Shown one piece after another: positions 21,225-31,479 of a stretch of DNA of 64,000 bases; within the stretch, counting starts at the first letter, position 1, and each line of letters opens with the position of its first letter. The stretch comes from Nocardia bovistercoris. GTDB taxonomy: Bacteria > Actinomycetota > Actinomycetes > Mycobacteriales > Mycobacteriaceae. The notes below the pieces were generated by a model. That model made no database searches. It had not been told where the DNA came from and worked only from the letters and a program-made list of their open reading frames with translations. The DNA is taken from positions 186,001-250,000 of the forward strand of contig NZ_JADMLG010000001.1 of the NCBI RefSeq assembly GCF_015674855.1, written 5' to 3'. Both the position numbers and the translations under genes were made by a program.

Positions 21225-23366
21225 GTGTCAGTCACAGACGACATCCGCGCCCTCACTCAGCCGAACCACCCGGACGACTGGACGGATCTGGACACCAAGG
21301 CCGTCGACACCGTCCGCGTCCTCGCCGCCGATTCGGTGCAGAACGCGGGCAACGGTCACCCCGGCACCGCGATGAGCCTCGCGCCGCTGGCCTATTCGCT
21401 GTACCAGCGCGTCATGCGGCACGACCCGAGCGATCCGCACTGGGTCGGGCGCGACCGTTTCGTGCTGTCCTGCGGGCACTCGAGCATCACCCAGTACATC
21501 CAGCTCTACCTGGCCGGTTTCGGCGTGGAACTCGACGATCTGCGGAACCTGCGCAAGTGGGGTTCGCTGACGCCGGGCCACCCCGAGTACCGCCACACCG
21601 ACGGCGTCGAGATCACCACCGGCCCGCTCGGCCAGGGTCTGGCCTCCGCGGTCGGCATGGCGATGGCGGCGCGCCGCGAGCGCGGCCTGTTCGATCCCGA
21701 CGCCGCGCCGGGCACGAGCCCGTTCGACCACTTCGTCTACGTGATCGCCTCCGACGGCGACATGGAGGAGGGCGTCACCGCCGAGGCGTCCTCGCTCGCG
21801 GGCACCCAGCAGTTGGGCAACCTCGTGGTGATCTACGACGACAACAAGATCTCCATCGAGGACGACACCACCATCGCCTTCACCGAGGACGTGGCGGCGC
21901 GCTACCGCGCCTACGACTGGCACGTGCAGGTCGTGGAAGGCGGCGAGGACGTCGTCGCGATCGAGGCGGCCCTCGCGGCGGCCAAGGCCGAGACAGCCAA
22001 GCCCTCACTTCTGGTGCTGCGCACCATCATCGGCTACCCGGCCCCCACCAAGATGAACACCGGCGCTGCGCACGGCGCTGCGCTGGGCGCCGACGAGGTC
22101 GCCGCGACCAAGAAGGTGCTCGGCTTCGATCCGGAACAGAACTTCGAGGTGGACGCGGCGGTCATCGCGCACACCCGCGAGGTGATCACCCGAGGACAGC
22201 GGGCACATCGCGAGTGGCAGCACGGCTTCGACGCGTGGGCGCAGGCCAATCCGGCCAACAAGGCGCTGTTCGACCGGCTGTTCGCGCGCGACCTTCCCGC
22301 GGACTGGACGACGAAACTGCCGGTGTTCGAAGTGGATCCGAAGGGCACCTCCACCCGCAAGGCGTCGGGCAAGGTGCTTGCCGCGCTCGCGCCGGTGCTG
22401 CCCGAGTTGTGGGGCGGCTCGGCCGACCTCGCCGAATCCAACAACACCACGATGCCCGACGTCCCGAGCTTCGGCCCCGAGTCGATCTCGACCGGCATGT
22501 GGAAGGCCGACCCGTACGGCCGCACGCTGCACTTCGGGGTGCGCGAACACGCCATGGGCTCGATCCTCAACGGCATCGCGCTGCACGGCCCGACCCGCCC
22601 CTACGGCGGCACCTTCCTGGTGTTCTCCGACTACATGCGGCCCGCGGTGCGGCTCGCGGCGCTCATGCGGGTGCCCGCCATCTACGTCTGGACCCACGAC
22701 TCCATCGGTCTCGGCGAGGACGGCCCGACCCACCAGCCGATCGAGCACCTGGCCGCGTTGCGCGCCATCCCCGGCTTGAACGTGGTCCGCCCCGGCGACG
22801 CCAACGAGACCGCCTACGCCTGGCGCGCCATCCTGGAACGCGATTCCAGCGAACGGGTCTCGCATTTCGTGCCGTCGGACGCGCCGCACCAGGACGGCCC
22901 CTCGGCGCTCGCGCTCACCCGCCAGGACCTGCCGGTGTTCGACGGCACCAGCTACGAGGGCGTCAAGCGCGGCGGCTACGTGCTCGCCGAGGCGTCCACC
23001 GGCACACCGCGGGTGATTCTGATCGCTACCGGTTCCGAGCTTCAGCTCGCCGTCGCCGCCCGCATTACGCTGGAGGAGCACGGCATCGGAACACGCGTGG
23101 TCTCGATGCCGTGTGTGGAGTGGTTCGACGCGCAGGACAAGGCTTACCGGGACGAGGTGCTTCCCCCCACGGTCCGCGCTCGGGTCTCCGTCGAGGCGGG
23201 TATCGGCATGCCGTGGTACCGCTTCGTCGGTGACGCGGGCGAGATCGTGTCGATCGAGCATTTCGGCGCCTCCGCCGATTTCAAGACCCTGTTCCGCGAG
23301 TTCGGGATCACCGCGGACGCCGTCGTCGCGGCCGCGCAGCGCTCGCTCGACAATGTGAAGGGATAA
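21225..23366 (+). CDS. tkt: Transketolase
   Basis: Thiamine diphosphate enzyme of 713 residues that moves two-carbon units between sugar phosphates. Motifs are [21 protein letters not shown] (substrate and TPP histidine), [32 protein letters not shown] (TPP-Mg motif GDG...N), and [16 protein letters not shown] with the catalytic glutamate. GTG 21225 has AGGAG about 10 bases before it; an upstream extension in frame is not needed. It is the first gene of tkt-tal-zwf-opcA-pgl; 5 bp separate it from tal. Confidence 0.97.
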   Translation: MSVTDDIRALTQPNHPDDWTDLDTKAVDTVRVLAADSVQNAGNGHPGTAMSLAPLAYSLYQRVMRHDPSDPHWVGRDRFVLSCGHSSITQYIQLYLAGFGVELDDLRNLRKWGSLTPGHPEYRHTDGVEITTGPLGQGLASAVGMAMAARRERGLFDPDAAPGTSPFDHFVYVIASDGDMEEGVTAEASSLAGTQQLGNLVVIYDDNKISIEDDTTIAFTEDVAARYRAYDWHVQVVEGGEDVVAIEAALAAAKAETAKPSLLVLRTIIGYPAPTKMNTGAAHGAALGADEVAATKKVLGFDPEQNFEVDAAVIAHTREVITRGQRAHREWQHGFDAWAQANPANKALFDRLFARDLPADWTTKLPVFEVDPKGTSTRKASGKVLAALAPVLPELWGGSADLAESNNTTMPDVPSFGPESISTGMWKADPYGRTLHFGVREHAMGSILNGIALHGPTRPYGGTFLVFSDYMRPAVRLAALMRVPAIYVWTHDSIGLGEDGPTHQPIEHLAALRAIPGLNVVRPGDANETAYAWRAILERDSSERVSHFVPSDAPHQDGPSALALTRQDLPVFDGTSYEGVKRGGYVLAEASTGTPRVILIATGSELQLAVAARITLEEHGIGTRVVSMPCVEWFDAQDKAYRDEVLPPTVRARVSVEAGIGMPWYRFVGDAGEIVSIEHFGASADFKTLFREFGITADAVVAAAQRSLDNVKG

Positions 23367-23371
23367 GTGCC

Positions 23372-24508
23372 ATGTCGCAGAACCCCAATATCGCCTCGCT
23401 CTCCGCGGCGGGCGTCTCGGTCTGGCTCGACGATCTGTCGCGCGACCGCATCCGGTCCGGCAATCTCGCCGAACTGATAGCCACCAGGGGCGTCGTCGGC
23501 GTCACCACCAACCCGACCATCTTCCAGGGCGCGCTGAGCCAGGGCCACGCCTACGACGCGCAGGTCAAGGAGCTCGCCGAACTCGGCGCCGACGCCGACG
23601 CGGCGGTGCGCACCATCACCACCGACGACGTGCGGGCCGCCTGCGACGTGTTCGCGCCGGTCTTCGAGGCCACCGGCGGCGTCGACGGCCGCGTCTCCAT
23701 CGAGGTCGACCCGCGCCTCGCCTTCGACGCCGACAAGACCGTCGCGCAGGCGGTGGAACTGTGGAAGATCGTCGACCGGCCCAACCTGTTCATCAAGATC
23801 CCGGCCACCGAGGCGGGCCTCCCGGCCATCACCGCGGTCCTGGCCGAGGGCATCAGCGTGAATGTCACGCTGATCTTCTCGGTGCCCCGCTACCGCTCGG
23901 TCATGGGCGCCTACCTCGACGGCGTCCGCAAGGCCAAGATCGCGGGCCACGACCCGGCCCGCATCCATTCGGTTGCCTCGTTCTTCGTGTCAAGGGTCGA
24001 CACCGAGATCGACAAGCGGCTCGAGGCCATCGGCACGCCCGAGGCGCTCGCGCTGCGCGGTAAGGCGGGCGTCGCCAACGCCCGGCTCGCCTACGCCGAA
24101 TACCAGGACGTGTTCGACGGCGGCGCGCACACCTCGACCTACGACAATCTCGCCTCGTCGGGCGCGAACCGGCAACGGCCGCTGTGGGCGTCGACGGGTG
24201 TGAAGAACCCCGACTACTCCGACACCATGTACGTCACCGAGCTGGTCGCGACGAACACCGTCAACACCCTGCCGGAGAAGACCCTCGAGGCCGTGGCCGA
24301 CCACGGCGAGGTTCGCGGCGACACCCTGAGCGGCACCGCTGCCGAATCGCAGGCGGTCTTCGATCAGCTGGCGGCCGCGGGCATCGACCTCGACGACGTG
24401 TTCGCGGTCCTCGAGAGCGAGGGCGTCGACAAGTTCGAGAAGTCGTGGGAAGAGCTGTTGTCCGCGACGGCCGAGGAATTGGGCGCGGCCGGGAGCGGAA
24501 GCAACTGA
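23372..24508 (+). CDS. tal: Transaldolase
   Basis: Enzyme of 378 residues that transfers dihydroxyacetone units through a Schiff base, linking pentose phosphates to glycolysis. The Schiff-base lysine is in [18 protein letters not shown], and [14 protein letters not shown] near the N-terminus is the family signature. The length and sequence are of the long actinobacterial-cyanobacterial type. It lies 5 bp after tkt and 3 bp before zwf, clearly co-transcribed. Confidence 0.97.
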   Translation: MSQNPNIASLSAAGVSVWLDDLSRDRIRSGNLAELIATRGVVGVTTNPTIFQGALSQGHAYDAQVKELAELGADADAAVRTITTDDVRAACDVFAPVFEATGGVDGRVSIEVDPRLAFDADKTVAQAVELWKIVDRPNLFIKIPATEAGLPAITAVLAEGISVNVTLIFSVPRYRSVMGAYLDGVRKAKIAGHDPARIHSVASFFVSRVDTEIDKRLEAIGTPEALALRGKAGVANARLAYAEYQDVFDGGAHTSTYDNLASSGANRQRPLWASTGVKNPDYSDTMYVTELVATNTVNTLPEKTLEAVADHGEVRGDTLSGTAAESQAVFDQLAAAGIDLDDVFAVLESEGVDKFEKSWEELLSATAEELGAAGSGSN

Positions 24509-24511
24509 CCG

Positions 24512-26068
24512 ATGGCGGGCACAGCAGAGGTCTCGAGGAACCCGCTGCGCGATGCGCGGGACAAACGCGTCCCGCACATCGCGGGGCCGTGCGGTTTGGT
24601 GATCTTCGGCGTCACCGGTGATCTATCCCGTAAGAAACTGATGCCCGCCATCTACGATCTGGCCAACCGGGGGCTACTACCCCCCGGTTTCGGCCTGGTC
24701 GGATTCGCTCGCCGCGACTACGCCGACGAGGATTTCGCGAAGGTCGTGCTCGATGCCGTGAAGGCCCACGCGCGCACCCCCTTTCGCCAGGAGGTCTGGG
24801 ATCACCTGGCCGAGGGCATCCGCTTCGTGCAGGGCAGTTTCGACGACGACGCGGCCTTCGACCGCTTGGCCGAAACCCTCGCGGCCCTGGACAAGGAACG
24901 CGGCACCGGCGGCAATCACGCCTTCTACCTGTCGATTCCGCCGGACATGTTCCCGGTGGTGCTCGACCAGCTCTCCGAACACAAACTGGCGCAACCGGAT
25001 ACCACCGACGCCCTCGGTCGGGTGCCGTGGCGGCGGGTGGTCATCGAGAAGCCGTTCGGCCACGACCTGGAGAGCGCGGTCGAGTTGAACGCCCTGGTCA
25101 ATAGGGTGTTCCCGGAGGAAACCGTCTTCCGCATCGACCACTACCTCGGCAAGGAGACGGTGCAGAACCTGCTCGCGCTGCGCTTCGCCAACCAGCTGTT
25201 CGATCCGATCTGGAACGCCAACTACGTCGACCACGTGCAGATCACCATGGCTGAGGACATCGGATTGGGCGGACGCGCAGGCTATTACGACGGCATCGGC
25301 GCCGCGCGCGACGTCATCCAGAACCATCTGCTGCAACTGCTGGCGCTCACCGCGATGGAAGAGCCGATCAGCTTCCAGCCCAAGCAGCTGCAGGCGGAGA
25401 AGATCAAGGTCCTCTCAGCCACCAAACTGGTCGAGCCGCTGGACGAGACCTCCGCGCGCGGGCAGTACGCCGAGGGCTGGCAGGGCGGCGAACACGTCGT
25501 CGGTCTGCTGGACGAGGAAGGTTTCGACCCGGAGTCGACCACCGAGACCTACGCGGCGATCACCCTCGAGGTCGACACCAGGCGCTGGGCGGGCGTCCCG
25601 TTCTACCTGCGCACCGGAAAACGGTTGGGCCGCAGGGTCACCGAGATCGCGGTGGTGTTCAAGCGCGCGCCGCACCTGCCCTTCGACCAGACCATGACCG
25701 AGGAGCTCGGCGAGAACGCGCTGGTCATCCGGGTGCAGCCGGACGAGGGCATCACCATGCGATTCGGGTCGAAGGTGCCGGGGTCGAGTATGGAAGTGCG
25801 CGATGTCAATATGGACTTCAGCTACGGCGAATCGTTCACCGAATCCTCCCCCGAGGCATACGAACGTCTGATCCTGGACATGCTGCTCGGGGAGCCGTCC
25901 CTGTTCCCGGTCAACGCGGAGGTCGAATTGTCCTGGAGCATCCTGGATCCGGTGCTCACGCACTGGGCGGGCGAGGGCAGGCCGCAAGCGTACGAGGCCG
26001 GGACCTGGGGTCCGGCCTCGGCCGACGAGATGCTCGAGCGCACCGGCCGGGAATGGCGGCGCCCGTGA
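24512..26068 (+). CDS. zwf: Glucose-6-phosphate 1-dehydrogenase
   Basis: Enzyme of 518 residues that oxidises glucose 6-phosphate to 6-phosphogluconolactone and makes NADPH. The nucleotide motif is LVIFGVTGDLSRKKLMPAIYDL (about 30-51). The active-site segment FRIDHYLGKETVQNLLALRF holds the catalytic histidine and the substrate lysine. ATG 24512 follows tal by 3 bp. The stop codon overlaps the likely opcA start (GTGA). OpcA, encoded next, is needed for full activity in actinobacteria. Confidence 0.97.
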   Translation: MAGTAEVSRNPLRDARDKRVPHIAGPCGLVIFGVTGDLSRKKLMPAIYDLANRGLLPPGFGLVGFARRDYADEDFAKVVLDAVKAHARTPFRQEVWDHLAEGIRFVQGSFDDDAAFDRLAETLAALDKERGTGGNHAFYLSIPPDMFPVVLDQLSEHKLAQPDTTDALGRVPWRRVVIEKPFGHDLESAVELNALVNRVFPEETVFRIDHYLGKETVQNLLALRFANQLFDPIWNANYVDHVQITMAEDIGLGGRAGYYDGIGAARDVIQNHLLQLLALTAMEEPISFQPKQLQAEKIKVLSATKLVEPLDETSARGQYAEGWQGGEHVVGLLDEEGFDPESTTETYAAITLEVDTRRWAGVPFYLRTGKRLGRRVTEIAVVFKRAPHLPFDQTMTEELGENALVIRVQPDEGITMRFGSKVPGSSMEVRDVNMDFSYGESFTESSPEAYERLILDMLLGEPSLFPVNAEVELSWSILDPVLTHWAGEGRPQAYEAGTWGPASADEMLERTGREWRRP

Positions 26069-26973
26069 TCGTCGACATGCCAGACACCACCACCGGCGCG
26101 GTCACCAAACGTCTGCTGCAACTGCGCGAGAGCAACGGCGTCATCACCATGGGCCGGGTGTTGACCTTGGTGGTGTGCACGCTGGACAGCTCCGAGGCCG
26201 AGGACGCCATCGACGCGGCCAACGACGCCAGCCGCGAACATCCCTGTCGCGTCGTCGTCCTGGCGCGCGGCGACCGCGAGGTGGCCACCAAACTCGACGC
26301 TCAGATCCGCGTCGGCGGCGACGCGGGCGCGGCCGAGGTGATCGTGCTGCGTCTGCAGGGCGAACTCATCAATCACGAGAGCAGCGTCGTGATCCCGTTC
26401 CTGCTGCCGGACACGCCGGTGGTGGCGTGGTGGCCGCGCGGGGCGCCGGAGTTCCCGTCCAAGGATTCGGTGGGCCGCCTGGCGACCCGACGCATCACCG
26501 ACGCCACCTTCGCCGCCGACCCGCAGGCCACCATCAAGAAGCGCCGCGACTTCTACGCCCCCGGCGACACCGATCTGGCGTGGAGCCGGATCACCTACTG
26601 GCGGGCGCTGCTGACCGCCGCCATGGACGAGCCGCCGTTCGAGCCGATCGAATCGGTGACGGTGTCCGGACTGCGCAACGAACCGGCGCTCGACATGCTG
26701 GCGGGCTGGTTGGCCGCACGCTTGGACTGCCCGGTCCGCAGGCGTTCCGGAGCCCTCGTGGTGCGCCTGCACCGCCCGTCGGTGTCGGTCGCGATCGAGC
26801 GGCCGCAGACCGGACGCACCGCGACGCTGACCCGCACCGGCGACCCGGATCAGCGGATCGCGCTGGCGCGCAGAGAAACCCGCGACTGCCTGGCCGAGGA
26901 GCTGCGCCGCCTCGACGCCGACGAGATCTACGCCGAGGCGCTCGCCGGAATCGAGAGGGTGACCTATGAGTGA
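26065..26973 (+). CDS. opcA: OpcA, glucose-6-phosphate dehydrogenase assembly protein
   Basis: A protein of 302 residues that activates or assembles G6PDH; no enzyme activity of its own is known. The N-terminus MIVDMPDTTTGAVTKRLLQLRE is the family start, which favours GTG 26065 (overlapping the zwf TGA) over ATG 26053. The conserved core VVAWWPRGAPEFPSKDSVGRLATRRITD is present at about residues 115-145. It sits between zwf and pgl, its usual place, and overlaps pgl by 8 bp. Confidence 0.94.
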   Translation: MIVDMPDTTTGAVTKRLLQLRESNGVITMGRVLTLVVCTLDSSEAEDAIDAANDASREHPCRVVVLARGDREVATKLDAQIRVGGDAGAAEVIVLRLQGELINHESSVVIPFLLPDTPVVAWWPRGAPEFPSKDSVGRLATRRITDATFAADPQATIKKRRDFYAPGDTDLAWSRITYWRALLTAAMDEPPFEPIESVTVSGLRNEPALDMLAGWLAARLDCPVRRRSGALVVRLHRPSVSVAIERPQTGRTATLTRTGDPDQRIALARRETRDCLAEELRRLDADEIYAEALAGIERVTYE

Positions 26974-27718
26974 GCACACGCCGGTCGAGCGCGACGACAC
27001 CGTCGAGGTGCACCCCGACACCGAGGCACTGGTCGCGGCCGCCGCGGCGCGCTTCGTCGCGGTCGTGGTCGCTGCCCAGGCGACCCGCGGTACGGCCTCG
27101 GTGGTGCTGACAGGCGGCGGCACCGGCATCGGCCTGCTGGAGCTGGTGCGCAAGAGCCCCGGCGACATCGACTGGTCGAAGCTCGACATCTTCTGGGGCG
27201 ACGAACGTTTCGTGCCCTCGGGTGATCCGGAGCGCAACGAATTGCAGGCGCGCACCGCGTTGCTCGACCACGTCCCCGTCGATCCGGCGCGGGTGCACGC
27301 CGTGGCCGCCTCGGATGGGGAATATCCGGATCCGATCGAGGCCGCCGCGGAGTATTCGGCGGCGGTGCACGCCCATCTCGCCACGACCGGCGGCTTCGAC
27401 CTGCATCTGCTCGGCATGGGCGGTGAGGGGCACGTGAATTCGCTGTTCCCCGACACCGACGCGGTGCGCGAGGAACACGAACTGGTCGTCGCGGTCACGA
27501 ATTCCCCCAAACCGCCGCCGGTGCGGGTCACCTTGACCTTGCCCGCCGTGCGCCGCTCCCGACACGTGGTATTGGTGGTGGGCGGCGCAGCCAAGGCGGA
27601 AGCTGTCGCGGCCGCGCTGAACGGCGCTGCGGCGGTGGATATTCCGGCGGCGGGCGCCGTCGGCGCCGAGTCGACCACTTGGCTGCTCGATCAGGACGCG
27701 GCCGCGGGCCTGCGTTAG
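26966..27718 (+). CDS. pgl: 6-phosphogluconolactonase
   Basis: Enzyme of 250 residues of the DevB/SOL family that hydrolyses 6-phosphogluconolactone, the product of Zwf. Family marks are LTGGGTGIGLLELV (about 48-61), DIFWGDERFVPSGDPERNELQARTAL, and LLGMGGEGHVNSLFPDT with the catalytic histidine. The ATG overlaps the end of opcA. It closes the oxidative pentose phosphate operon; 146 bp separate it from the E1 fusion gene. Confidence 0.95.
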   Translation: MSEHTPVERDDTVEVHPDTEALVAAAAARFVAVVVAAQATRGTASVVLTGGGTGIGLLELVRKSPGDIDWSKLDIFWGDERFVPSGDPERNELQARTALLDHVPVDPARVHAVAASDGEYPDPIEAAAEYSAAVHAHLATTGGFDLHLLGMGGEGHVNSLFPDTDAVREEHELVVAVTNSPKPPPVRVTLTLPAVRRSRHVVLVVGGAAKAEAVAAALNGAAAVDIPAAGAVGAESTTWLLDQDAAAGLR

Positions 27719-27864
27719 CGCACTACTTCGGATCAGGAGGGTCGGTTGCCGACCAGCGTGTTCGGCTCGCGCCGTCATCGCCGTCAGGAAATCACCGGGA
27801 GCGGGCAGCCGCCCGGCGCCACACCACACGGGTCGTTCGCCCAGCGCACGCCAACGGGTCCGCG

Positions 27865-30800
27865 ATGACCGATCGGGCGGCCGATATCAATCGGCGTTGG
27901 CACACCGCGATCGCCGCGCTCACCGATAGCATTCCCCGCGAACCCGACCACGATCTCGCCCCCGGCGTGTCGACAGCCGCGCTGCTCGACCTGTTCGAAG
28001 CGCAGGTCACGAGCAGGCACCTGGATCTGTCGGCGCGGCGACTCGGCGCGACGCGACGCGGCTACTACAGCATCGGATCCTCCGGCCACGAGGGCAATGC
28101 CGCGCTGTCGTTCGCACTGCGCACCACCGATCCCGCACTGCTGCACTACCGTTCGGGCGCGTTCTTCGTGCACCGCGCCCGGCGCGTGCCGGACCTCGAT
28201 CCGATCCGCGATGTCCTGCTCGGCGTGGTCGCCGCGGCGAGCGATCCGATATCCGGTGGCAGACACAAGGTTTTCGGCAGCGGACCGGCGAACGTGATCC
28301 CGCTGACCTCGACGGTCGCCTCCCACCTGCCGCGCGCCGTCGGACTCGCCTTCAGTCTGGAACGCGCTGCGCGACAGTCGATCTCGAACCCATGGCCCGC
28401 GGATTCGGTGGTGCTGTGCAGTTTCGGCGACGCCTCGGCCAACCATTCGACGGCCGCGGGGGCGATCAACGCCGCCGTGCACACCGCCTACCAGGGTGTG
28501 GCGATGCCGGTGTTGTTCGTCTGTGAGGACAACGGCATAGGGATCAGCGTCCCCACCCCCGCGGGCTGGATCGAGTCCGCCTACGGCAGCCGCCCCGGCC
28601 TGCGCTATTTCGAGGCCGACGGCTGCGACGCGCTCGACGCCATGTCCACCGCGGCCGCCGCCGCCGACTGGGTCCGCACCCACCGCCGCCCCGCCTTCCT
28701 CCGGCTGCGCACGGTCCGACTGTTCGGACACGCGGGCTCCGACGTCGAATCGGCGTACCGCACACCCGCCCGGATCGCCGCCGACCTGACCCGCGATCCC
28801 GTGCTGGCGACGGCCCGCCTCCTGATCACCTCCGGGGTGCGCACGGTGGAAGCGGTCACCGACCGCTACGACGAAATCGCCCGCGCGGTCAACGAAACAA
28901 CCTTGGCGGTACTCGAGGAACCCACCCTCGACTCCGCCGCGGCGGTCACCGCCCCGCTCGCACCATCCCACCCCGACCGCGTACGCGCGGATGCGCTTCG
29001 CACAGGCCCACTTTCGCCGACCGAAACACTCCCCGAGGCGGAAAAGTCCGGCGCGAATTCCGAATCCGACGCGGCGGCCGCGACGACATCCGCCGCGCAT
29101 ACCGCACGCGACGCCGAGGACTCGACCGAAGGACCGTCGGCCGCACCTCGGATCCCGCGCCCGGGTGCCGAATCCGATCGCCAGACAGAGCCTTCCGAGA
29201 AACCCGGCTCGACGGTGTCCACGAACGGCGCGAGCCGGGACACAGTGAGCCGTCCGGAAGACACCACGCTCCCGAAGCAGGGCGCTAGCCGTCGGGACGA
29301 TGCCGGGCCGGAGGAGAGCTCGGTTCCGGCAGACGCAGGCGTACCCCCGAGCAACTCGGTTCCGACGAACGACATCGGAGCCGAGCACCGAGGCACCCCA
29401 GCGAACGGAACCGGTTCGACGAGCAGCGCCACACCGGTCGACAACCTCGCTCCCACGGACCGTACCGCCAAGAGCGCCTCCACGTCCGTTCCCCCGAACG
29501 GCACCGACGCCGAGCACAAAGCCGCCCCCGCGGGCAGGACCGCGCCGGGAGGCGGCGCGACGCCGGTCGACAGCTCGACTCCCGCGGACAGCCTCGCGGC
29601 AGAGATCGGTACCGGGCAGACGCACACCACGCCACACACGGAGGGAACGGGAGCGAACGGAGGCGTGGCCGAGATCGAGGCCACCTCGGCGAACCATTCC
29701 GCCGCTGCGAAAAGCGACACCCCGGAGGGCACGACCGGGGATCCGGCCCGCCCCGAGGCCATGACCATGGCGCAGGCGATCAATCACACGCTGGGCGAAC
29801 TGCTCGCCCGTGATCGCGACATCCTGGTCTTCGGCGAGGACGTCGGCCGCAAAGGCGGCGTCTACGGCGTCACCAAGGGATTGCGCAAGCGCTTCGGATC
29901 ACGGCGCGTGTTCGACACCCTGCTGGACGAGCAGAGCATCCTCGGCACGGCGCTGGGCGCGGGCTTGGCCGGATTCGTCCCGATTCCGGAAATCCAGTAC
30001 CTGGCATACATACACAACGCGATCGACCAGATCCGTGGCGAAGCGGCAACCCTCCAGTACTTCTCGCAGGGCCGCTACCGCAACCCGATGGTGGTGCGGG
30101 TCGCGGGCTTGGCCTACCAGAAGGGTTTCGGCGGCCACTTCCACAACGACAACTCCGTAGCGGCCCTACGCGACATCCCCGGCGTGATCCTCGCAGCCCC
30201 TTCCCGCGCCGACGACGCCGCCGCCATGCTGCGCACCTGCGTATCCGCCGCCCGCGTGGACGGCCGGGTGTGCATCTTCCTGGAACCGATCGCCCTCTAC
30301 CACACCCGCGACCTGACCCACGGCGACGGCGCATGGGCGGCCCCGCCGGACCCATCCGCGCACGTCGAGATAGGCCGCGCACGGGCATACGGCGACGGCG
30401 AGGACCTCACATTGGTCTGCTTCGCCAACAGCGTCCCGATGAGCCTGCGCGTAGCCGACCGCCTCGGCCGCGATGGTGTCGGTGTGCGCGTCCTCGACCT
30501 CCGATGGCTGGCGCCACTCCCGGTCGAAGACCTGCTCGACCACGCCCGAGCCACCGGCCGCGTCCTGATAGCCGACGAGACCAGACACGGAGGCGCGGTC
30601 TCCGATTCCATACTCGCGGCACTGACGGACGCCGGATTCAACGGCGCGACAGCCCGCGTCACCAGCACGGACAGCTTCGTCCCCCTCGGCCCGGCCGCCG
30701 AATCCGTACTACTGACCGAGCCCATGATCGAAACCGCGGCCCGCACCCTCCTGAAAACCTCCCCACGCCCCCACCCCGTCGAGGCCACCTCCGAATCCCC

Positions 30801-30870
30801 CACCCAGCGCCCCCGGCGATTCGGATTCGGCCGCCGCCGCCGCGGAAATACAGTAGAGAACGGCTCCTGA
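27865..30870 (+). CDS. Fused E1 alpha-beta 2-oxoacid dehydrogenase with long repetitive linker
   Basis: Single protein of 1001 residues that combines both chains of a heterotetramer-type 2-oxoacid dehydrogenase E1 (branched-chain or acetoin class). Residues 1-350 are the alpha part: GSSGHEGNAALSFALR, HYRSGAFFVHRAR, and a TPP motif beginning GDASANHSTAAGAINAA and ending CEDNGIGISVP. Residues from about 633 are the beta part: AQAINHTLGELLARDRDILV, FGEDVGRKGGVYGVTKGL, and DTLLDEQSILGTALGAGLAG with its glutamate. Between them lie about 280 residues rich in Ser, Thr, Ala, Pro, Gly and charged residues, including two 43-residue degenerate repeats that start SVPTNDIGAEH and SVPPNGTDAEH. No E2 or E3 gene is nearby. 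ATG 27865 matches the alpha N-terminus. The C-terminus is strongly basic (RPRRFGFGRRRRG). Substrate unknown. Confidence 0.88.
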   Translation: MTDRAADINRRWHTAIAALTDSIPREPDHDLAPGVSTAALLDLFEAQVTSRHLDLSARRLGATRRGYYSIGSSGHEGNAALSFALRTTDPALLHYRSGAFFVHRARRVPDLDPIRDVLLGVVAAASDPISGGRHKVFGSGPANVIPLTSTVASHLPRAVGLAFSLERAARQSISNPWPADSVVLCSFGDASANHSTAAGAINAAVHTAYQGVAMPVLFVCEDNGIGISVPTPAGWIESAYGSRPGLRYFEADGCDALDAMSTAAAAADWVRTHRRPAFLRLRTVRLFGHAGSDVESAYRTPARIAADLTRDPVLATARLLITSGVRTVEAVTDRYDEIARAVNETTLAVLEEPTLDSAAAVTAPLAPSHPDRVRADALRTGPLSPTETLPEAEKSGANSESDAAAATTSAAHTARDAEDSTEGPSAAPRIPRPGAESDRQTEPSEKPGSTVSTNGASRDTVSRPEDTTLPKQGASRRDDAGPEESSVPADAGVPPSNSVPTNDIGAEHRGTPANGTGSTSSATPVDNLAPTDRTAKSASTSVPPNGTDAEHKAAPAGRTAPGGGATPVDSSTPADSLAAEIGTGQTHTTPHTEGTGANGGVAEIEATSANHSAAAKSDTPEGTTGDPARPEAMTMAQAINHTLGELLARDRDILVFGEDVGRKGGVYGVTKGLRKRFGSRRVFDTLLDEQSILGTALGAGLAGFVPIPEIQYLAYIHNAIDQIRGEAATLQYFSQGRYRNPMVVRVAGLAYQKGFGGHFHNDNSVAALRDIPGVILAAPSRADDAAAMLRTCVSAARVDGRVCIFLEPIALYHTRDLTHGDGAWAAPPDPSAHVEIGRARAYGDGEDLTLVCFANSVPMSLRVADRLGRDGVGVRVLDLRWLAPLPVEDLLDHARATGRVLIADETRHGGAVSDSILAALTDAGFNGATARVTSTDSFVPLGPAAESVLLTEPMIETAARTLLKTSPRPHPVEATSESPTQRPRRFGFGRRRRGNTVENGS
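29329..29631 (+). repeat. Degenerate 43-residue repeat in the E1 linker
   Basis: Two adjoining units of about 43 codons align along their length: both start SVP, contain the AEH core followed by a Pro-rich stretch, share SSATPVD or GGATPVD in the middle, and end with a Ser/Thr-Ala segment. Divergence is high, so this is an old duplication. Confidence 0.6.
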
Positions 30871-30999
30871 CCCCACCGGGGCTCATCAACGCAAATCCAT
30901 TGCGAAGAAGCATGCCTGCGATCCACACCTCCCGTCCCCACGCACCACTGGCTCACCAGCCGCAGAAGCGACTCCCGCCCACCACAGCGAAAGGCAACC

Positions 31000-31479
31000 G
31001 TGACAACAACCTCGACGCTGGGCGAAGTCCGCCCCGAACACGACAACCAGCCCACCCCGACCCACGTGAGCCTGCACTACCAACGCTCCTACCGCCAACC
31101 GATCCTCGACGTCTGGTCGGCCTGCACCGACCGTACCCAACTGACCCGCTGGCTCGGCAAAATCACCGGCGCACACGGCAACCTGTCGATAGACCTGCTG
31201 GACGGCCCGACGACAGCCCCGATCGCGATCCGTGTCGACCACTGCGCGGCGCCACAAGAACTGGTCCTCCACATCGACGGCTCGCTACTGGAGATGCGAT
31301 TGAGCCGGATCGGCGTAGTCACCACCATCGAACTGGTACGCAGACACCTCACCCCCGCCAAGGCGACCACGATCGGCCCTCGCTGGCAATACCTGCTCGA
31401 CCGCCTCGACGCCTACCTCGATTACCGAGATCTGCCCCGCTGGTCCGACTACCCGGAACTGGCAGCCGAATACCGCTGA
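31000..31479 (+). CDS. SRPBCC (AHSA1-like) ligand-binding domain protein
   Basis: A protein of 159 residues. After a hydrophilic leader of about 25 residues comes LHYQRSYRQPILDVWSACTDRTQLTRWLGKITG, the opening of the AHSA1/SRPBCC fold, and a C-terminal helix RWQYLLDRLDAYLDYRDLPRWSDYPELAAEY. Such proteins bind hydrophobic ligands in a deep pocket; the function here is unknown. GTG 31000 is the only good start. It runs convergently into the epoxide-hydrolase-like gene with a 31-bp 3' overlap. Confidence 0.8.
   Translation: MTTTSTLGEVRPEHDNQPTPTHVSLHYQRSYRQPILDVWSACTDRTQLTRWLGKITGAHGNLSIDLLDGPTTAPIAIRVDHCAAPQELVLHIDGSLLEMRLSRIGVVTTIELVRRHLTPAKATTIGPRWQYLLDRLDAYLDYRDLPRWSDYPELAAEYR

Noticed and set aside
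27865..30870. Two separate E1 genes joined by a sequencing frameshift
   Set aside because: The frame is continuous for 1001 codons, the linker has coherent composition and internal protein-level repeats, and no ribosome site or start with good context stands before the beta part beyond an ATG inside the linker junction at 29761.
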